NCBI GenBank assembly: GCA_903903985.1
Contig: CAIVAT010000057.1
Location: 1 to 64,000 of the forward strand
Direction: 5' to 3'
Length of the DNA stretch: 64,000 nucleotides
Source: an uncultured Bacteroidales bacterium
Lineage (GTDB): Bacteria > Bacteroidota > Bacteroidia > Bacteroidales > FEN-979
The position numbers were made by a program, and so were the translations under genes. Every line of letters starts with the position of its first letter. Positions within the stretch are counted from its first letter, which is position 1. This document shows positions 26,712 through 36,156 of the stretch, in pieces. The notes below the pieces were generated by a model, which made no database searches, had not been told where the DNA came from, and worked only from the letters and a program-made list of their open reading frames with translations.

Positions 26712-26726
26712 CGCGCGATGTGTGAC
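26707..26726. repeat. short GTGAC-type repeat
   Basis: CGTGACGCGCGATGTGTGAC resembles the 27-base GTGAC-rich repeats at 39255-39281 and 44837-44863. Here it overlaps the stop of the kinase gene. Confidence 0.4.
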
Positions 26727-26756
26727 GAAGCTTCCTGATACCATACATTTATACAG

Positions 26757-26787
26757 TTGTTATCCGGGTTTTTCGGTCGTAATATTG
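26757..26787 (+). promoter_or_regulatory. candidate Bacteroidota promoter for the response regulator
   Basis: TTG at 26757-26759 is followed after 20 bases by TAATATTG at 26780-26787, one mismatch from TAnnTTTG. It places transcription start just before the ATG at 26812, so that ATG and not an upstream opening is the likely start. Confidence 0.45.
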
Positions 26788-26811
26788 CAGATCAAACAAG
26801 CGATTCAAAAG

Positions 26812-27450
26812 ATGAACATCAAAGTCGCCATATACGAAGACAACGACCCCCTGCGCGAAAGCCTCTCTTACCTGATCCTGGGAACGCGATCCCTTGATTT
26901 GACGGGCGCTTATCCCGACTGCTCAAAGGTGATGGAAAACTGCGTCATGGCTAAACCGGACGTCATCCTGATGGATATCGACATGCCCGGCATTTCAGGA
27001 ATTGAAGCTACTGCCATGGTCAAGGCGACATTCCCGGAGATCAACATCCTGATCCTCACCATTTTTGAAGATAAAAACAAAGTGTTTGAAGCGCTGTGCG
27101 CCGGCGCTACCGGCTACATGCTGAAGAAATCCTCCGCAGTTGAGATCATCGAAGCCATTGCTGAACTGCACAATGGAGGCTCGCCCATGACAGGTGAAAT
27201 TGCCCGGAAAGTATTTGATTTTTTCTCCAATCCAGCCATTTCAAAAAATAATGATTATGCGCTTTCATCCAGGGAGTTCGACATCCTGAAATGCCTCGTT
27301 GACGGTGACAGTTATAAAATGATCGCAGATAACTGCTGCATCTCCATGGGGACCGTTCGTTTCCACATCAACAACATTTACAAAAAGCTTCACGTCAACT
27401 CAAAGTCGGAAGCGGTGATCAAGGCGCTAAAGGAGCGGTTGGTGAGATGA
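26812..27450 (+). CDS. LuxR/NarL-type response regulator
   Basis: A 212-residue regulator. The receiver domain (about 1-120) starts IKVAIYEDND and has the phospho-acceptor in VILMDIDMPG near residue 56, with LTIF and LKK at the usual Thr and Lys positions. The C-terminal LuxR helix-turn-helix (about 145-210) contains LSSREFDILKCLVDG and GTVRFHINNIYKKL. It lies 100 bases after the HisKA_3 kinase and is almost certainly its partner; the target genes may include the surface proteins downstream. The frame is open upstream to 26722, but the ATG at 26812 matches the receiver start and the promoter position. Confidence 0.9.
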   Translation: MNIKVAIYEDNDPLRESLSYLILGTRSLDLTGAYPDCSKVMENCVMAKPDVILMDIDMPGISGIEATAMVKATFPEINILILTIFEDKNKVFEALCAGATGYMLKKSSAVEIIEAIAELHNGGSPMTGEIARKVFDFFSNPAISKNNDYALSSREFDILKCLVDGDSYKMIADNCCISMGTVRFHINNIYKKLHVNSKSEAVIKALKERLVR

Positions 27451-27455
27451 GTGAA

Positions 27456-27503
27456 GGGTAACAGGGTAACAGGGTAACAGGGTAACAAGGTTACAGGGTT
27501 ACA
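27456..27503. repeat. tandem octamer array GGGTAACA
   Basis: Six head-to-tail octamers, four GGGTAACA followed by degenerate units (AGGTTACA, GGGTTACA). The same octamer appears in the opposite orientation at 30136-30231, so the two arrays bracket the fibre gene as an inverted pair. Confidence 0.85.
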
Positions 27504-27613
27504 GAGTCGCAAAGAAGACCTTGTACTTGTTAGCTGTTATATTACCCTGTTATTCTAATACTTTATGACCTTTCTCCCGCAACCCGGATCAGAAAACCCG
27601 GTCCTTTATCCGG

Positions 27614-27644
27614 TTGCGCCCTTTGCCCTTCCATCTTAATTTTG
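27614..27644 (+). promoter_or_regulatory. candidate Bacteroidota promoter for the fibre gene
   Basis: TTG at 27614-27616, a 20-base spacer, then TAATTTTG at 27637-27644, an exact match to TAnnTTTG. The start codon at 27672 follows at the short distance typical of the phylum. Confidence 0.6.
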
Positions 27645-27671
27645 GCGAATCATTCATATAATACATTCGCT

Positions 27672-30107
27672 ATGAAAAACCTCTTCACTGCTTTTTTATT
27701 TTCTTTTCTGCTAATCAATGTAGCAGCGGCCCAGGTTGCCATCAATACCGATGGCATTGCCCCTGACAATTCTGCAATGCTCGATGTGAAGAGTACGGCA
27801 AAAGGACTGTTGATACCACGGCTAACACTGCCCCAGCGAAATGCCATTGCCAGCCCTGCGACAGGATTAATGATCTATCAAACGGACAATACGCCAGGGT
27901 TTTATTTTAATTCAGGTACTCCAGCAAGCCCTGTGTGGAAAATGGTTGACAACGGCACAGGCTGGAACCTGACCGGCAACAGCGGCACCTCCTCCGCCAC
28001 TAATTTTATAGGGACCACTGATAATATTCCCCTGACGTTCAGGGTCAATAACCAAACAGCCGGTAAAATTGATCATTTGTTATACAACACATCACTGGGT
28101 TATAAAACGCTTTTTTCCAATACCACCGGAGGTGAAAACACTGCCAGCGGAATGAATGCACTTTATTCCAATACTACAGGATATCAAAACACCGCAACCG
28201 GGAAGGACGCCTTGTATAACAATACCGAAGGCATCGTTAACACCGCCTGTGGATATGCAGCATTATATTTCAACAAAGCGAACTACCAGAACACCGCCAT
28301 TGGGGCTGGTGCCATGTATTATGCCGACAACCGAACTTCGGGCAGAGAAACCAATAATACGGCTGTTGGTTTTAACGCCCTTCGGGGGAGTGCAACACCC
28401 GGTAACAATACAGGGCAATGGAATACAGCTGTAGGCGATAATGCTATGCATTCAAATACTTCAGGGAGCGGAAATACTGCGACAGGAATCGGATCTTTAT
28501 ATACGAACACCACCGGATCAAGCAATGCCGCTTTTGGCAGTGACGCACTGCAGGGAAATATCACCGGGACGGATAATTCGGCTTTCGGGACCTGGGCCCT
28601 GTATCATAATACTGCGGGATCCTTTAATACGGCCGTCGGTAAAGACGCCCTCCTTAACAACACAACAGGACTTTCCAATGTGGCTATTGGTACAGGAGCT
28701 TTATTCCAGAATACCACATTTAGCAACCTGGTAGCCATTGGCGATTCGGCCCTTTACAATAATGGATTGGGAACTATTGAAGGTTTGCAGTCTGCTTATA
28801 ATACAGCTATTGGATCAAAAGCATTGTATTCAAATACAACAGGATTCTACAATACCGCCAGCGGGACGAAAGCGCTTTATTCAAACACAACCGGATACTG
28901 GAATACGGCAACCGGGGCTGAGGCGTTGAAATTCAACACCACTGGCTATTACAACACAGCCATCGGCCCTCAAGCGTTATTCAACAACAGGGCGAACAGC
29001 CAAAGCACAGCCGTTGGGAGTTATGCAATGTTTTACGCTGATGACCGATCCTCTTCGGGAAGAGAAACCTATAATACGGCGATCGGCTATAATGCACTCT
29101 CCGGCAATTGGCCCCCTTCAAATAATACGGGAAGAGCTAATACCGCTGTTGGCGACCAGGCAATGTTTTCAAATTCTTCAGGTGACCATAATACAGCAAC
29201 AGGCGTTTCAGCTTTATACTCAAACACGACCGGTAATGAGAACACAGCTTATGGCTATTTGGCGCTCTATTCCAACAACGCAAACAGCCGGAGCACAGCC
29301 ATTGGAAGTGGAGCCATGAAATATGCCGATGGCAACACCACGGGCAGGGAAACCTTTAATACGGCGGTCGGTTATCAAGCCCTTAGGGGGTATTCTTCTT
29401 CATCAGATAATTCAGGGCAATATAATACTGCCGTTGGCGACCAGGCAATGCTTTTAAATGCTTCGGGATCCTGTAACACGGCCGTTGGCTACAATGCCCT
29501 CAGCGACAATTATAGTGGCGCCCATCATACCTGTTTGGGGTATAATACCAATGTGTTATATTACAACCTTGACGACGCTACTGCCATCGGGTGCAACGCG
29601 CTCGCTACGGCCGGCGTATCGACAAAAATCGGCGACAACTATCAAAGCTGGATCGGAGGATATTCTATCTGGTACACGATTACCGATGGATGTTTCAAAT
29701 CGAACGTGATGGAAGATGTGAAGGGACTTGCGTTTATTAAAAAACTGCGCCCGGTTACTTACACCGATGAGAGCCAGAAATTAGAAGAATACCAGATCAG
29801 GAATTTCCCGGACAGCGTAAAACAACGCTACAGGAATGTTAAGCATGCAAAGATGAACCCGGTCCGTAAAACCGGGTTCATCGCCCAGGAAGTTGAAACA
29901 GCCGCCAAATCAGCTGGTTATGACTTTGACGGGGTGCATGTGCCTGTAAATGATATTGACACTTACAGCCTTGCTTATGGCGCGTTTGTGGTTCCATTGG
30001 TAAAAGCAGTCCAGGAACAGCAGGCGATGATCGATGATCTGAAAAAAGAAAATGCCGACCTGAAAGGCAGGATGGAAGCCATGGAAGAAAGGCTTAAAGA
30101 AAAATAG
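27672..30107 (+). CDS. YadA-head-like surface fibre with S74 chaperone domain
   Basis: An 811-residue secreted protein with a signal peptide ([10 protein letters not shown] to AAAQ). An N-terminal module of about 60 residues (QVAINTDG...SAMLDV) is shared with the next surface gene. From about 140 to 630 it consists of YadA-type head repeats of the form NTAxGxxALxxNTTG, organised in a higher-order repeat marked three times by YAD...GRE..NTA.G..AL.G. The C-terminus (about 675-800) is a peptidase-S74/intramolecular chaperone domain with [10 protein letters not shown] and GFIAQEVE, ending in a short coiled coil. Such fibres trimerise and may mediate adhesion. No prophage genes are nearby, so it is not a phage tail fibre. 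Confidence 0.85.
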   Translation: MKNLFTAFLFSFLLINVAAAQVAINTDGIAPDNSAMLDVKSTAKGLLIPRLTLPQRNAIASPATGLMIYQTDNTPGFYFNSGTPASPVWKMVDNGTGWNLTGNSGTSSATNFIGTTDNIPLTFRVNNQTAGKIDHLLYNTSLGYKTLFSNTTGGENTASGMNALYSNTTGYQNTATGKDALYNNTEGIVNTACGYAALYFNKANYQNTAIGAGAMYYADNRTSGRETNNTAVGFNALRGSATPGNNTGQWNTAVGDNAMHSNTSGSGNTATGIGSLYTNTTGSSNAAFGSDALQGNITGTDNSAFGTWALYHNTAGSFNTAVGKDALLNNTTGLSNVAIGTGALFQNTTFSNLVAIGDSALYNNGLGTIEGLQSAYNTAIGSKALYSNTTGFYNTASGTKALYSNTTGYWNTATGAEALKFNTTGYYNTAIGPQALFNNRANSQSTAVGSYAMFYADDRSSSGRETYNTAIGYNALSGNWPPSNNTGRANTAVGDQAMFSNSSGDHNTATGVSALYSNTTGNENTAYGYLALYSNNANSRSTAIGSGAMKYADGNTTGRETFNTAVGYQALRGYSSSSDNSGQYNTAVGDQAMLLNASGSCNTAVGYNALSDNYSGAHHTCLGYNTNVLYYNLDDATAIGCNALATAGVSTKIGDNYQSWIGGYSIWYTITDGCFKSNVMEDVKGLAFIKKLRPVTYTDESQKLEEYQIRNFPDSVKQRYRNVKHAKMNPVRKTGFIAQEVETAAKSAGYDFDGVHVPVNDIDTYSLAYGAFVVPLVKAVQEQQAMIDDLKKENADLKGRMEAMEERLKEK

Positions 30108-30135
30108 AAACCCAAAACTTCCAACTTTGTGACTC

Positions 30136-30231
30136 TGTTACCCTGTTACCTTGTTACCCTGTTACCCTGTTACCCTGTTACCCTGTTACCTTGTTACCCT
30201 GTTACCCTGTTACCCTGTTACCTTGTTACCC
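30136..30231. repeat. tandem octamer array TGTTACCC
   Basis: Twelve octamers (TGTTACCC with TGTTACCT variants) over exactly 96 bases. It is the reverse complement of the array at 27456-27503. The frame through it is open and extends the next gene artificially, but the coding start is after it. Confidence 0.9.
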
Positions 30232-30267
30232 TGTAACTCAATTGCCCAATCATTTAACAACTTCACC

Positions 30268-31422
30268 ATGAAAACCCTTCTCACTCTCTTTTTGTTTTTT
30301 TCCCTGTCAGCCAAGGTAATGATTGCCCAGGTGGCCGTCAATACCGATGGTACAGCCCCCAATGGCAGCGCCATGCTCGATGTGAATTCAGGTGACAAGG
30401 GCGTGTTGCTGCCCCGGATGAACTACAGCCAGATAATGGCAATCGTCAGTCCCGCATCGGGATTGATGGTATTTTGCACCGATTGCGGGACAACAGCATC
30501 GGGGGCGATGGCGATTTTTATCAACGGAACCTGGAATCTGCTTAACACCATCTGTTTGACTCCGCAGGCTCCTGTTGCTGGTGTACACGTGCCATCGTAC
30601 ACCCAAATTGTCTGGAATTGGAATACCGTGCCTGGTGCTACGGGCTACAAATGGTCTATGACCAATGATTACAGCAGTGCTTACGATTGGGGAACAAACA
30701 CGTCAATGACCGAATTAAGTTTGACCTGCGGCACGGTCTACACCCGGTATGCCTGGGCATATAATGGCTGTGGGTATTCATCACCGGTGATCATGACCCA
30801 GTCAACCACCGCATGCCCTTCCTGTCCCCCTTCCATCACCATCAACCATGTTGCAGGAACGATAGCGCCGGTGTCTAAAACCATTACCTACGGCATCGTT
30901 TCAGGTATTCCCGGGGCGGCATCAAAATGCTGGATCACCAGCAACCTGGGCGCCGATCATCAGGCTACTTTCAGATCGGATGCAACAGAAGCTTCCGCAG
31001 GCTGGAACTGGCAATTTAACCGCAAACAGGGTTACAAGAATGATGGTTCTTCGCTGACTCCGTCATGGACAATCACTTCGATCAATGAAAATTCCGAATG
31101 GATTGCTGCCAACGATCCCTGTGCCCTTGAACTTGGAACTGGCTGGCGAATTCCAACCAATACTGAATGGGACAATGTGGATGCGGCAGGATGGTGGTCA
31201 AACTGGAACGACCCCTGGAGCTCGAATTTAAAACTTCATGCGGCAGGGTACCTCAATTCCAGCAATGGTTCGCTCGTGCTCCGTGGTTCTTATGGTGCTT
31301 ACTGGAGCAGTTCGCAGCCAGGGTCTGACGCCGGATATGCCCTCTACTTCGATGAGTCCTTTTGCTACACGCGCTCATACGGCAAGGCATATGGCTTTCC
31401 GCTGCGCTGCCTGAAAGAGTGA
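30268..31422 (+). CDS. FISUMP-type secreted surface protein
   Basis: A 384-residue secreted protein. The signal peptide is MKTLLTLFLFFSL to MIAQ, followed by the same ~60-residue module as the fibre gene (QVAVNTDG...SAMLDVNS...GLMVF). The middle holds a fibronectin-like segment (about 110-190). The C-terminal ~200 residues fit the 'Fibrobacter succinogenes major paralogous domain' pattern: GWRIPTNTEWD, GSYGAYWSSS, and a final LRCLKE, related to C-type-lectin/FGE folds. The frame is open upstream across the octamer array to 30151, but ATG 30268 is clearly the start because it begins the signal peptide. It is likely cell-surface or secreted; ligand unknown. Confidence 0.82.
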   Translation: MKTLLTLFLFFSLSAKVMIAQVAVNTDGTAPNGSAMLDVNSGDKGVLLPRMNYSQIMAIVSPASGLMVFCTDCGTTASGAMAIFINGTWNLLNTICLTPQAPVAGVHVPSYTQIVWNWNTVPGATGYKWSMTNDYSSAYDWGTNTSMTELSLTCGTVYTRYAWAYNGCGYSSPVIMTQSTTACPSCPPSITINHVAGTIAPVSKTITYGIVSGIPGAASKCWITSNLGADHQATFRSDATEASAGWNWQFNRKQGYKNDGSSLTPSWTITSINENSEWIAANDPCALELGTGWRIPTNTEWDNVDAAGWWSNWNDPWSSNLKLHAAGYLNSSNGSLVLRGSYGAYWSSSQPGSDAGYALYFDESFCYTRSYGKAYGFPLRCLKE

Positions 31423-31492
31423 AAGCCAGGGTGGCTGCCATTGAGTCCCGGCTGAAATAACAACAGAAATCCAGGCGCTGTGACGCTGTGAC

Positions 31493-31524
31493 TTTTATAC
31501 CGGTGAAATTTGCCTTACCTTTAC
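31493..31524 (+). promoter_or_regulatory. candidate promoter for the ABC transporter
   Basis: TTTT at 31493-31496, a 19-base spacer, then TACCTTTAC at 31516-31524, one base off TAnnTTTGC. The start codon follows at 31552. Confidence 0.4.
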
Positions 31525-31551
31525 AGCGGCTGCTACTGACTTCAGCCTGTC

Positions 31552-32433
31552 ATGAACATCATCGAAATCAGCCATCTTACAAAATCCTATGGCCGCTCAC
31601 GGGGGATAGAAGATCTTACCATGAATGTTGCACAGGGAGATATCTTTGGTTTCATCGGCCCCAACGGCGCCGGGAAATCTACCACCATCCGCATCCTGCT
31701 GAACCTGATCTTCCCCACTTCCGGAAATGCTACGATCTTTGGACTGGATGTGGTACGTGATTCAAAAAAGATCCGCAACCGCACGGGATATGTGCCCTCT
31801 GATGCCAATATGTACGACCGGATGACCGTGATGGAATTCCTGAAATTCGGAGCAGCATTCTATGGTGCCGATAAAGAGGAAAAACGGATCCGGTATCTGC
31901 TTGAACTGTTCGACCTCGACCCCGGCCGGAAGATCCCAGAACTATCCATGGGCAATAAAAAAAAGGCATCGATCATCCAATCCATGATCCATAAGCCGGA
32001 ACTGCTCATCTTTGATGAACCGACTTCCGGACTCGATCCATTAATCCAGTCAAGGTTCTTTGACCTCCTGCATGAAGAGAACCGGCAGGGGACCACTGTC
32101 TTTTTTTCATCGCATACCCTGAGCGAGGTGCAGGCGTTCTGTAAAACCGTCGGGATCGTCAGAGACGGCAAGATTGTAAACGTGGAAGAGATTGCCGCCC
32201 TGCGGAAAAAGCAGTTGAAAAAAGTACGTATCCTTGTTCCGGTGCCCATGGCCATCGAAGAACTTGGCCTTGAAGGCACCGGTTTGCCAGAACCAGGGTC
32301 CGGAAAAACCCTGGCCTTCCTCTATTCTGGTGAAATCAATGCACTGGTTCGAAAACTCGCAGCGTTGCCGATCGAAAACCTCACCATCGAGGAGCCTTCC
32401 CTGGAGGAGATTTTTCTACACTATTATCAATAA
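31552..32433 (+). CDS. ABC-2-type transporter, ATP-binding protein
   Basis: A 293-residue ABC ATPase of the drug-export/CcmA-like class. Walker A GPNGAGKST is near residues 36-44, the signature region LSMGNKKK near 127, Walker B LLIFDEPTSGLDP near 146-158, and the switch His in SSHTLSE. The C-terminal extension (about 220-293) is typical of ABC-2 ATPases. The permease gene starts six bases downstream. Substrate is unknown; export of a lipid, peptide or drug is usual for the class. Confidence 0.92.
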   Translation: MNIIEISHLTKSYGRSRGIEDLTMNVAQGDIFGFIGPNGAGKSTTIRILLNLIFPTSGNATIFGLDVVRDSKKIRNRTGYVPSDANMYDRMTVMEFLKFGAAFYGADKEEKRIRYLLELFDLDPGRKIPELSMGNKKKASIIQSMIHKPELLIFDEPTSGLDPLIQSRFFDLLHEENRQGTTVFFSSHTLSEVQAFCKTVGIVRDGKIVNVEEIAALRKKQLKKVRILVPVPMAIEELGLEGTGLPEPGSGKTLAFLYSGEINALVRKLAALPIENLTIEEPSLEEIFLHYYQ

Positions 32434-32439
32434 GCGTTC

Positions 32440-33249
32440 ATGAACAGGGTCCTTTTTTACATGGAATTGCGCAGAAACGTCAGAAGCCTCCTTCTCTGGT
32501 CGTCGGTGATCGGATTGCTGATCTTTTTCACCATGTCGTTTTTCCGTACCGTCCTCCAGTACCAGCAACAGATCGCCGGGATGGTTCAGCTGGTGCCGGC
32601 TGTGGCCATTAAAATGCGGGGATTTTCAAACATCAGCGACATCTTTTCCGTCCTGGGATTTTATACGGCCAACAACCTCATCTACATGATGCTCCTCGGA
32701 AGCATTTATGCCATCGTACTTTCATCAAACATCCTGCTGAAGGAGGAGACCGGAAAAACGGCAGAATACCTGATGTCGCGTCCGGTTTCACGCCGGGAGA
32801 TTTTTACGACCAAGCTGGCAATGGTATTCCTGAACATCATCGTCCTGAACCTTCTTGCCGCCCTCATTGGATTCATTTCCATCATGATATACAAAAAAGG
32901 GGCGTTCGAAACGGAGCCTTTCCTTGTTATCTCCTTTTATACCCTGCTGCTCAATTTTCTCTTCGGTGCCCTGGGACTTTTCATCTCGGTGATGCTGAAA
33001 CGTGCCAGAACGATTACCTCCTTTTGTGTCGGACTGGTCCTGGTCCTCTATTTTATCTACACGATCTCCCGGATGTCGGGAGTTGACGGGACCTTCGGTT
33101 ATATCAGCCCATTCAAATGGATCAATATCAATGTCCTTTCCAAATCCTATGGCATCGAATTATGGAGTACCGTTGCCTTCATCGGGGTGTCGGCAATGAT
33201 GATCGTGGCTTCAGGGGTTATATACAGGAGGAAGGATATATTAACATAA
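32440..33249 (+). CDS. ABC-2-type transporter permease
   Basis: A 269-residue integral membrane protein with about six hydrophobic helices and the ABC2_membrane layout: a cytoplasmic start, then LLLWSSVIGLLIFFTM, a cytoplasmic loop with EEETGKTAEYLMSRPVSRREIF-type sequence (residues about 102-122, the usual ABC-2 coupling element), and a final TM ending just before the RRKD tail. It pairs with the ATPase immediately upstream. The stop is one base from the end of the convergent minus-strand gene. Confidence 0.88.
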   Translation: MNRVLFYMELRRNVRSLLLWSSVIGLLIFFTMSFFRTVLQYQQQIAGMVQLVPAVAIKMRGFSNISDIFSVLGFYTANNLIYMMLLGSIYAIVLSSNILLKEETGKTAEYLMSRPVSRREIFTTKLAMVFLNIIVLNLLAALIGFISIMIYKKGAFETEPFLVISFYTLLLNFLFGALGLFISVMLKRARTITSFCVGLVLVLYFIYTISRMSGVDGTFGYISPFKWININVLSKSYGIELWSTVAFIGVSAMMIVASGVIYRRKDILT

Positions 33250-33250
33250 G

Positions 33251-33985
33251 TTAATTAATGTTGCTCCGTATTTCCGAATTATAGTCGTTGATCATATCCA
33301 TCCATTCATCCATGGCTTGTTGCCATGAACCGGCACCATAGCGTTTTTCATACGCAGCCTTCGGACCCGGATCTTTCTGCCAGTCGGAATAGGTATCAAA
33401 GCTCCAGACCAGCGCTACATCGGGCATATCCTTTCCATGAAGGTTATTTTCCAACACGAGAAAACAGGTTTTACCTTCCGATTCGTAGACTTTTTTCAGC
33501 TTTTCGCACAATGCCTTGAACCTGTAAAACTGCTTGGGTTTCAGGTCAATTCCCCAGGTTTCATAGTGCTTTGCTTTCTTGAAAATGTCCAGTCCACAGG
33601 AAAGTTCTGCATTATAATTCATGAACCCTGCCGCACCGTAAGATTCGACCAACGGATCGATGGTGGTATTCCAGTCTGCGTCGTGTCCGCTCTCTTTTGT
33701 GGGACGTGTATCCAGTGAACCATAAGGGACCGGCCCCAGCACCCACACGTAGTATCCGGCTTTCGGACCATATTCGATCTTTCTCAACCCGGCGAAATAG
33801 GGACCTTCCGGATGGAATTTTTTGTTGTGCGCCACCACGGCTGCTTCAAATTTGTCTTCCATTCCCCGTTTGGGCAACATCGTCAGCGTTTCTATTGCCA
33901 AAGATGTATTGCCCGAATCGGATTGTGCATAGGAGTTTAAAGCAAAACACCCTGCAATCACCAACAAAACCATATACTTTTTCAT
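33251..33985 (-). CDS. secreted protein of unknown function
   Basis: A 244-residue protein with a clear signal peptide (MKKYMVLLVIAGCFALNSYAQ). The mature part contains ETLTMLPKRGMEDKFEAAVVAHNKKFH near the start and an echo of it later (YRFKALCEKLKKVYESEGK), suggesting two ferredoxin-like/dimeric alpha-beta-barrel repeats as in NIPSNAP- or ABM-type proteins. It is transcribed toward the ABC transporter and stands alone. The function is not known to me. Confidence 0.7.
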   Translation of the reverse strand: MKKYMVLLVIAGCFALNSYAQSDSGNTSLAIETLTMLPKRGMEDKFEAAVVAHNKKFHPEGPYFAGLRKIEYGPKAGYYVWVLGPVPYGSLDTRPTKESGHDADWNTTIDPLVESYGAAGFMNYNAELSCGLDIFKKAKHYETWGIDLKPKQFYRFKALCEKLKKVYESEGKTCFLVLENNLHGKDMPDVALVWSFDTYSDWQKDPGPKAAYEKRYGAGSWQQAMDEWMDMINDYNSEIRSNIN

Positions 33986-34152
33986 ATAACTGTTTTTAAA
34001 TGAATACTTAAATTACTTGAAATCCGGTGCAATATACAATGAAAAACCATAAGTTGTTTATTTAAACTAAATAAATATAAAAATAATTTGTTGTGCTGGG
34101 GGACATGATTGAACCAGAGACTCCGGAACCAAAATTGTTTACTTATCTCTGT

Positions 34153-34161
34153 TACCTTTGC
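34153..34161 (+). promoter_or_regulatory. candidate -7 box for the YCII-like gene
   Basis: TACCTTTGC matches TAnnTTTG exactly and lies 16 bases before the ATG at 34177, the short leader seen elsewhere. The -33 element is not well placed (TTG at 34136). Confidence 0.45.
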
Positions 34162-34176
34162 ATTAAAATTCCGGTT

Positions 34177-34467
34177 ATGTTCGCTGTTCATTCTGTTTAT
34201 CGCAAACCCATTGAAGAGGTTGATCAATACCTCCCGGCACACCGTGCCTTTTTACAGAACCTTTACAAAAAAGGGGTCACGATCTGTTCCGGCCCGCAGG
34301 TACCGCGTAACGGAGGGTTTATCCTGATGAGGGCCGCGAGCAAAACAGAAGCAATGGAAATCATGAAAAACGACCCGTATGTGATCAATGGTGTGGCAGA
34401 ATATTCGGTGATTGAGTTTGAAGTGCGCAGTTTTGCGGAAGGGTTTGAAAAATTTTTAGCTGAATAG
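34177..34467 (+). CDS. YCII-related protein
   Basis: A 96-residue protein of the YCII/YciI family (ferredoxin-like dimeric alpha-beta barrel): VHSVYRKPIEEVDQYLPAHRAFL, then GVTICSGPQVPRNGGFIL and a DPYVINGVAEYSVIEF segment matching the 'DPF...gl' part of the family. The His in 'PAHRAFL' is the conserved potential catalytic residue. The ATG at 34177 is preferred over an opening at 34093 because the domain and promoter box start there. A single-gene unit; the substrate is unknown. Confidence 0.8.
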   Translation: MFAVHSVYRKPIEEVDQYLPAHRAFLQNLYKKGVTICSGPQVPRNGGFILMRAASKTEAMEIMKNDPYVINGVAEYSVIEFEVRSFAEGFEKFLAE

Positions 34468-34502
34468 ACCCGTTTTCCGTCAATGGTGATCAGCATGTTC
34501 CC

Positions 34503-35144
34503 TTATTCGGAGTCCCCTAAAAAAACGTCCCATACCCGCAGGGTATCTTTCCCGAATGTCTTTTCATGTTTTATAACCAAGAAGCCGACCGTTCCATGGC
34601 CAGGGACCATTTTCAGTTTTATGATATCCTTTCCCCCGGAAGAAAAACAGGGATAGCCAAGGGTGCCGGTATAAGATGAATCGTCTGCCCGCTCCAGGGT
34701 TTTGATTACTTTAACCGAATCCGCTATCATCCGGCCACATGGGAAAGAGCACTCGTTGCCTGCCATTAACAGCTGATTTACGGAGACCTCCATGTCCCGG
34801 GATCTCCCGGGAATTTTAACCCTCAGAACTGATTTGCCGGTATAGAAACACCCACGGATCATTTCCCGCGCCTTTTCCCTGAAAGGGCGTGCGGTTGTTG
34901 TGTCCCGGAGGATCGACAGGTAATCGCTGAAATCACAGAACCGGATCCGGGCAGCGGCCTCAAATGCCCTCAATGACACGCCATTCAATGTATCTGGGGT
35001 AAAAGTCGATTTGATGCTGTCCTGTGCTGACGTTATTCTGGCCTGATCGCGGGCGGCATCATCCTGTTCCATGTTATCGCAGCTTTTGGCAGAGAAAAGA
35101 AGGTACATAAGAATAAAAACCAGTATGGAAAGAATTCTTTTCAT
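34503..35144 (-). CDS. envelope-associated protein of unknown function
   Basis: A 213-residue protein with an N-terminal hydrophobic segment (ILSILVFILMYLLFSAKSC) that could be a signal anchor or a weak lipobox (FSAKSC), followed by a Ser/Asp-rich mature region with six further Cys residues. I do not recognise the family. Its ATG overlaps the stop of the 314-residue gene upstream (ATGA), so the two are co-translated. Confidence 0.65.
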   Translation of the reverse strand: MKRILSILVFILMYLLFSAKSCDNMEQDDAARDQARITSAQDSIKSTFTPDTLNGVSLRAFEAAARIRFCDFSDYLSILRDTTTARPFREKAREMIRGCFYTGKSVLRVKIPGRSRDMEVSVNQLLMAGNECSFPCGRMIADSVKVIKTLERADDSSYTGTLGYPCFSSGGKDIIKLKMVPGHGTVGFLVIKHEKTFGKDTLRVWDVFLGDSE

Positions 35145-36085
35145 CTTCGTTTTTCATTAATGCGGAACCTCAGCACCATGATCTTTTCATTCCTGAGCCT
35201 GGAGCCAAGGATCTCCATGTTCTTCAGGCTCCCCGTCGGCATGGTCATTTTATCGATGAACTCCTGCTTGTTGTAAAGCACCATCCCGGTCGCTTCTTTT
35301 TCATTCACAACCTGGTATATCATGGCCGCATCATCGATCATGGCCTCAAGCCGGTTTTTCCGTTTTTCCCAGTCATCCACTTTCATCATGGAAAAATAAT
35401 GGATCATCAGGGCATAATCGTTTGCATGCAGGCAGACCATTTCTTCCAGGTCAAGTTTTTTAAGGATCCTGACGATGGTATCCGCCTGATAATATTGTGC
35501 ATTGATCACCATTTTAATTTTTCCCTGATCGGTCTTTAACTTAAAGCATCCATCCGATCCGAGGTTGTAAACGACCGCCGATTCTCCCTCGTTCACCAGG
35601 CGGATTTCGATTTTACTGTTGACAATGGGTTCCCGGGTATCCGCATCATAAAAGCAGAACCGGTATTCGCGGGTATTAAACAATTTAAAGAGACCGTAAA
35701 AGATTAAAACGATCAGGAAGGCCATCACGGGAACCAGGTAGAAAAACCTGTTCTCATTTTTTGGCGGTCTGCCTGTCGCCATGGCACTAACGACGTCGGT
35801 ATTTTTAAAGACAAAATCATCCCAATTCAAATACCCGGCGTATTTGCTCAGGAGGTTTAACATGTCAATTCTCGGGATGGACGAATGGGATGACTTCATG
35901 TGGGTATAAAACCACTTCTCGCTGATATGGGCATTTACGTGGATGCGCAGGTCCTCCTGGAAATCGGTGATCTCCTGACCTTTCCATTCCCCGATGGAAG
36001 GATTTATTCCAGGGTACGACTCCTTCATCATTGCCACGATCTTTGTTTTCAGCAGATCAAATTGGATATGGTTTTTCCCAGGCAA
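35141..36085 (-). CDS. single-TM protein of unknown function
   Basis: A 314-residue protein. The cytoplasmic N-terminal ~110 residues have a helix-rich, possibly DNA-binding-like arrangement (LLKTKIVAMMKESYP, then HISEKWFYTHMK and DMLNLLSKYAGYLNWDDF). One TM lies near 118-138 (FLVPVMAFLIVLIFYGLF-like), followed by an extracytoplasmic beta-rich domain. This looks like an anti-sigma-like or transmembrane signalling protein, but no known motif confirms it. It is the first gene of a two-gene minus-strand unit, divergent from the gene at 36285. Confidence 0.65.
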   Translation of the reverse strand: MPGKNHIQFDLLKTKIVAMMKESYPGINPSIGEWKGQEITDFQEDLRIHVNAHISEKWFYTHMKSSHSSIPRIDMLNLLSKYAGYLNWDDFVFKNTDVVSAMATGRPPKNENRFFYLVPVMAFLIVLIFYGLFKLFNTREYRFCFYDADTREPIVNSKIEIRLVNEGESAVVYNLGSDGCFKLKTDQGKIKMVINAQYYQADTIVRILKKLDLEEMVCLHANDYALMIHYFSMMKVDDWEKRKNRLEAMIDDAAMIYQVVNEKEATGMVLYNKQEFIDKMTMPTGSLKNMEILGSRLRNEKIMVLRFRINEKRR

Positions 36086-36140
36086 AGTTGAAGCGATATT
36101 AATGATTTTGAATGCAGATCCCTTGTAAAACGATTTACAA

Positions 36141-36148
36141 CAAATTTA
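36141..36148 (-). promoter_or_regulatory. candidate -7 box, minus strand
   Basis: Read on the minus strand this is TAAATTTG, an exact TAnnTTTG match, about 56 bases before the start of the single-TM gene. A -33 element is not clear. Confidence 0.35.
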
Positions 36149-36156
36149 CAAATGAA

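Noticed and set aside
27456-27503. Possible CRISPR-like array from regular repeats
   Set aside because: The units are contiguous octamers without spacers and no cas genes are present.
27672-30107. Prophage tail-fibre gene
   Set aside because: The S74 chaperone domain occurs in phage fibres, but the gene has a signal peptide and YadA heads and no phage genes are nearby.
30151-30267. N-terminal extension of the FISUMP-type protein
   Set aside because: The extension is only a translation of the octamer array; the signal peptide starts at 30268.
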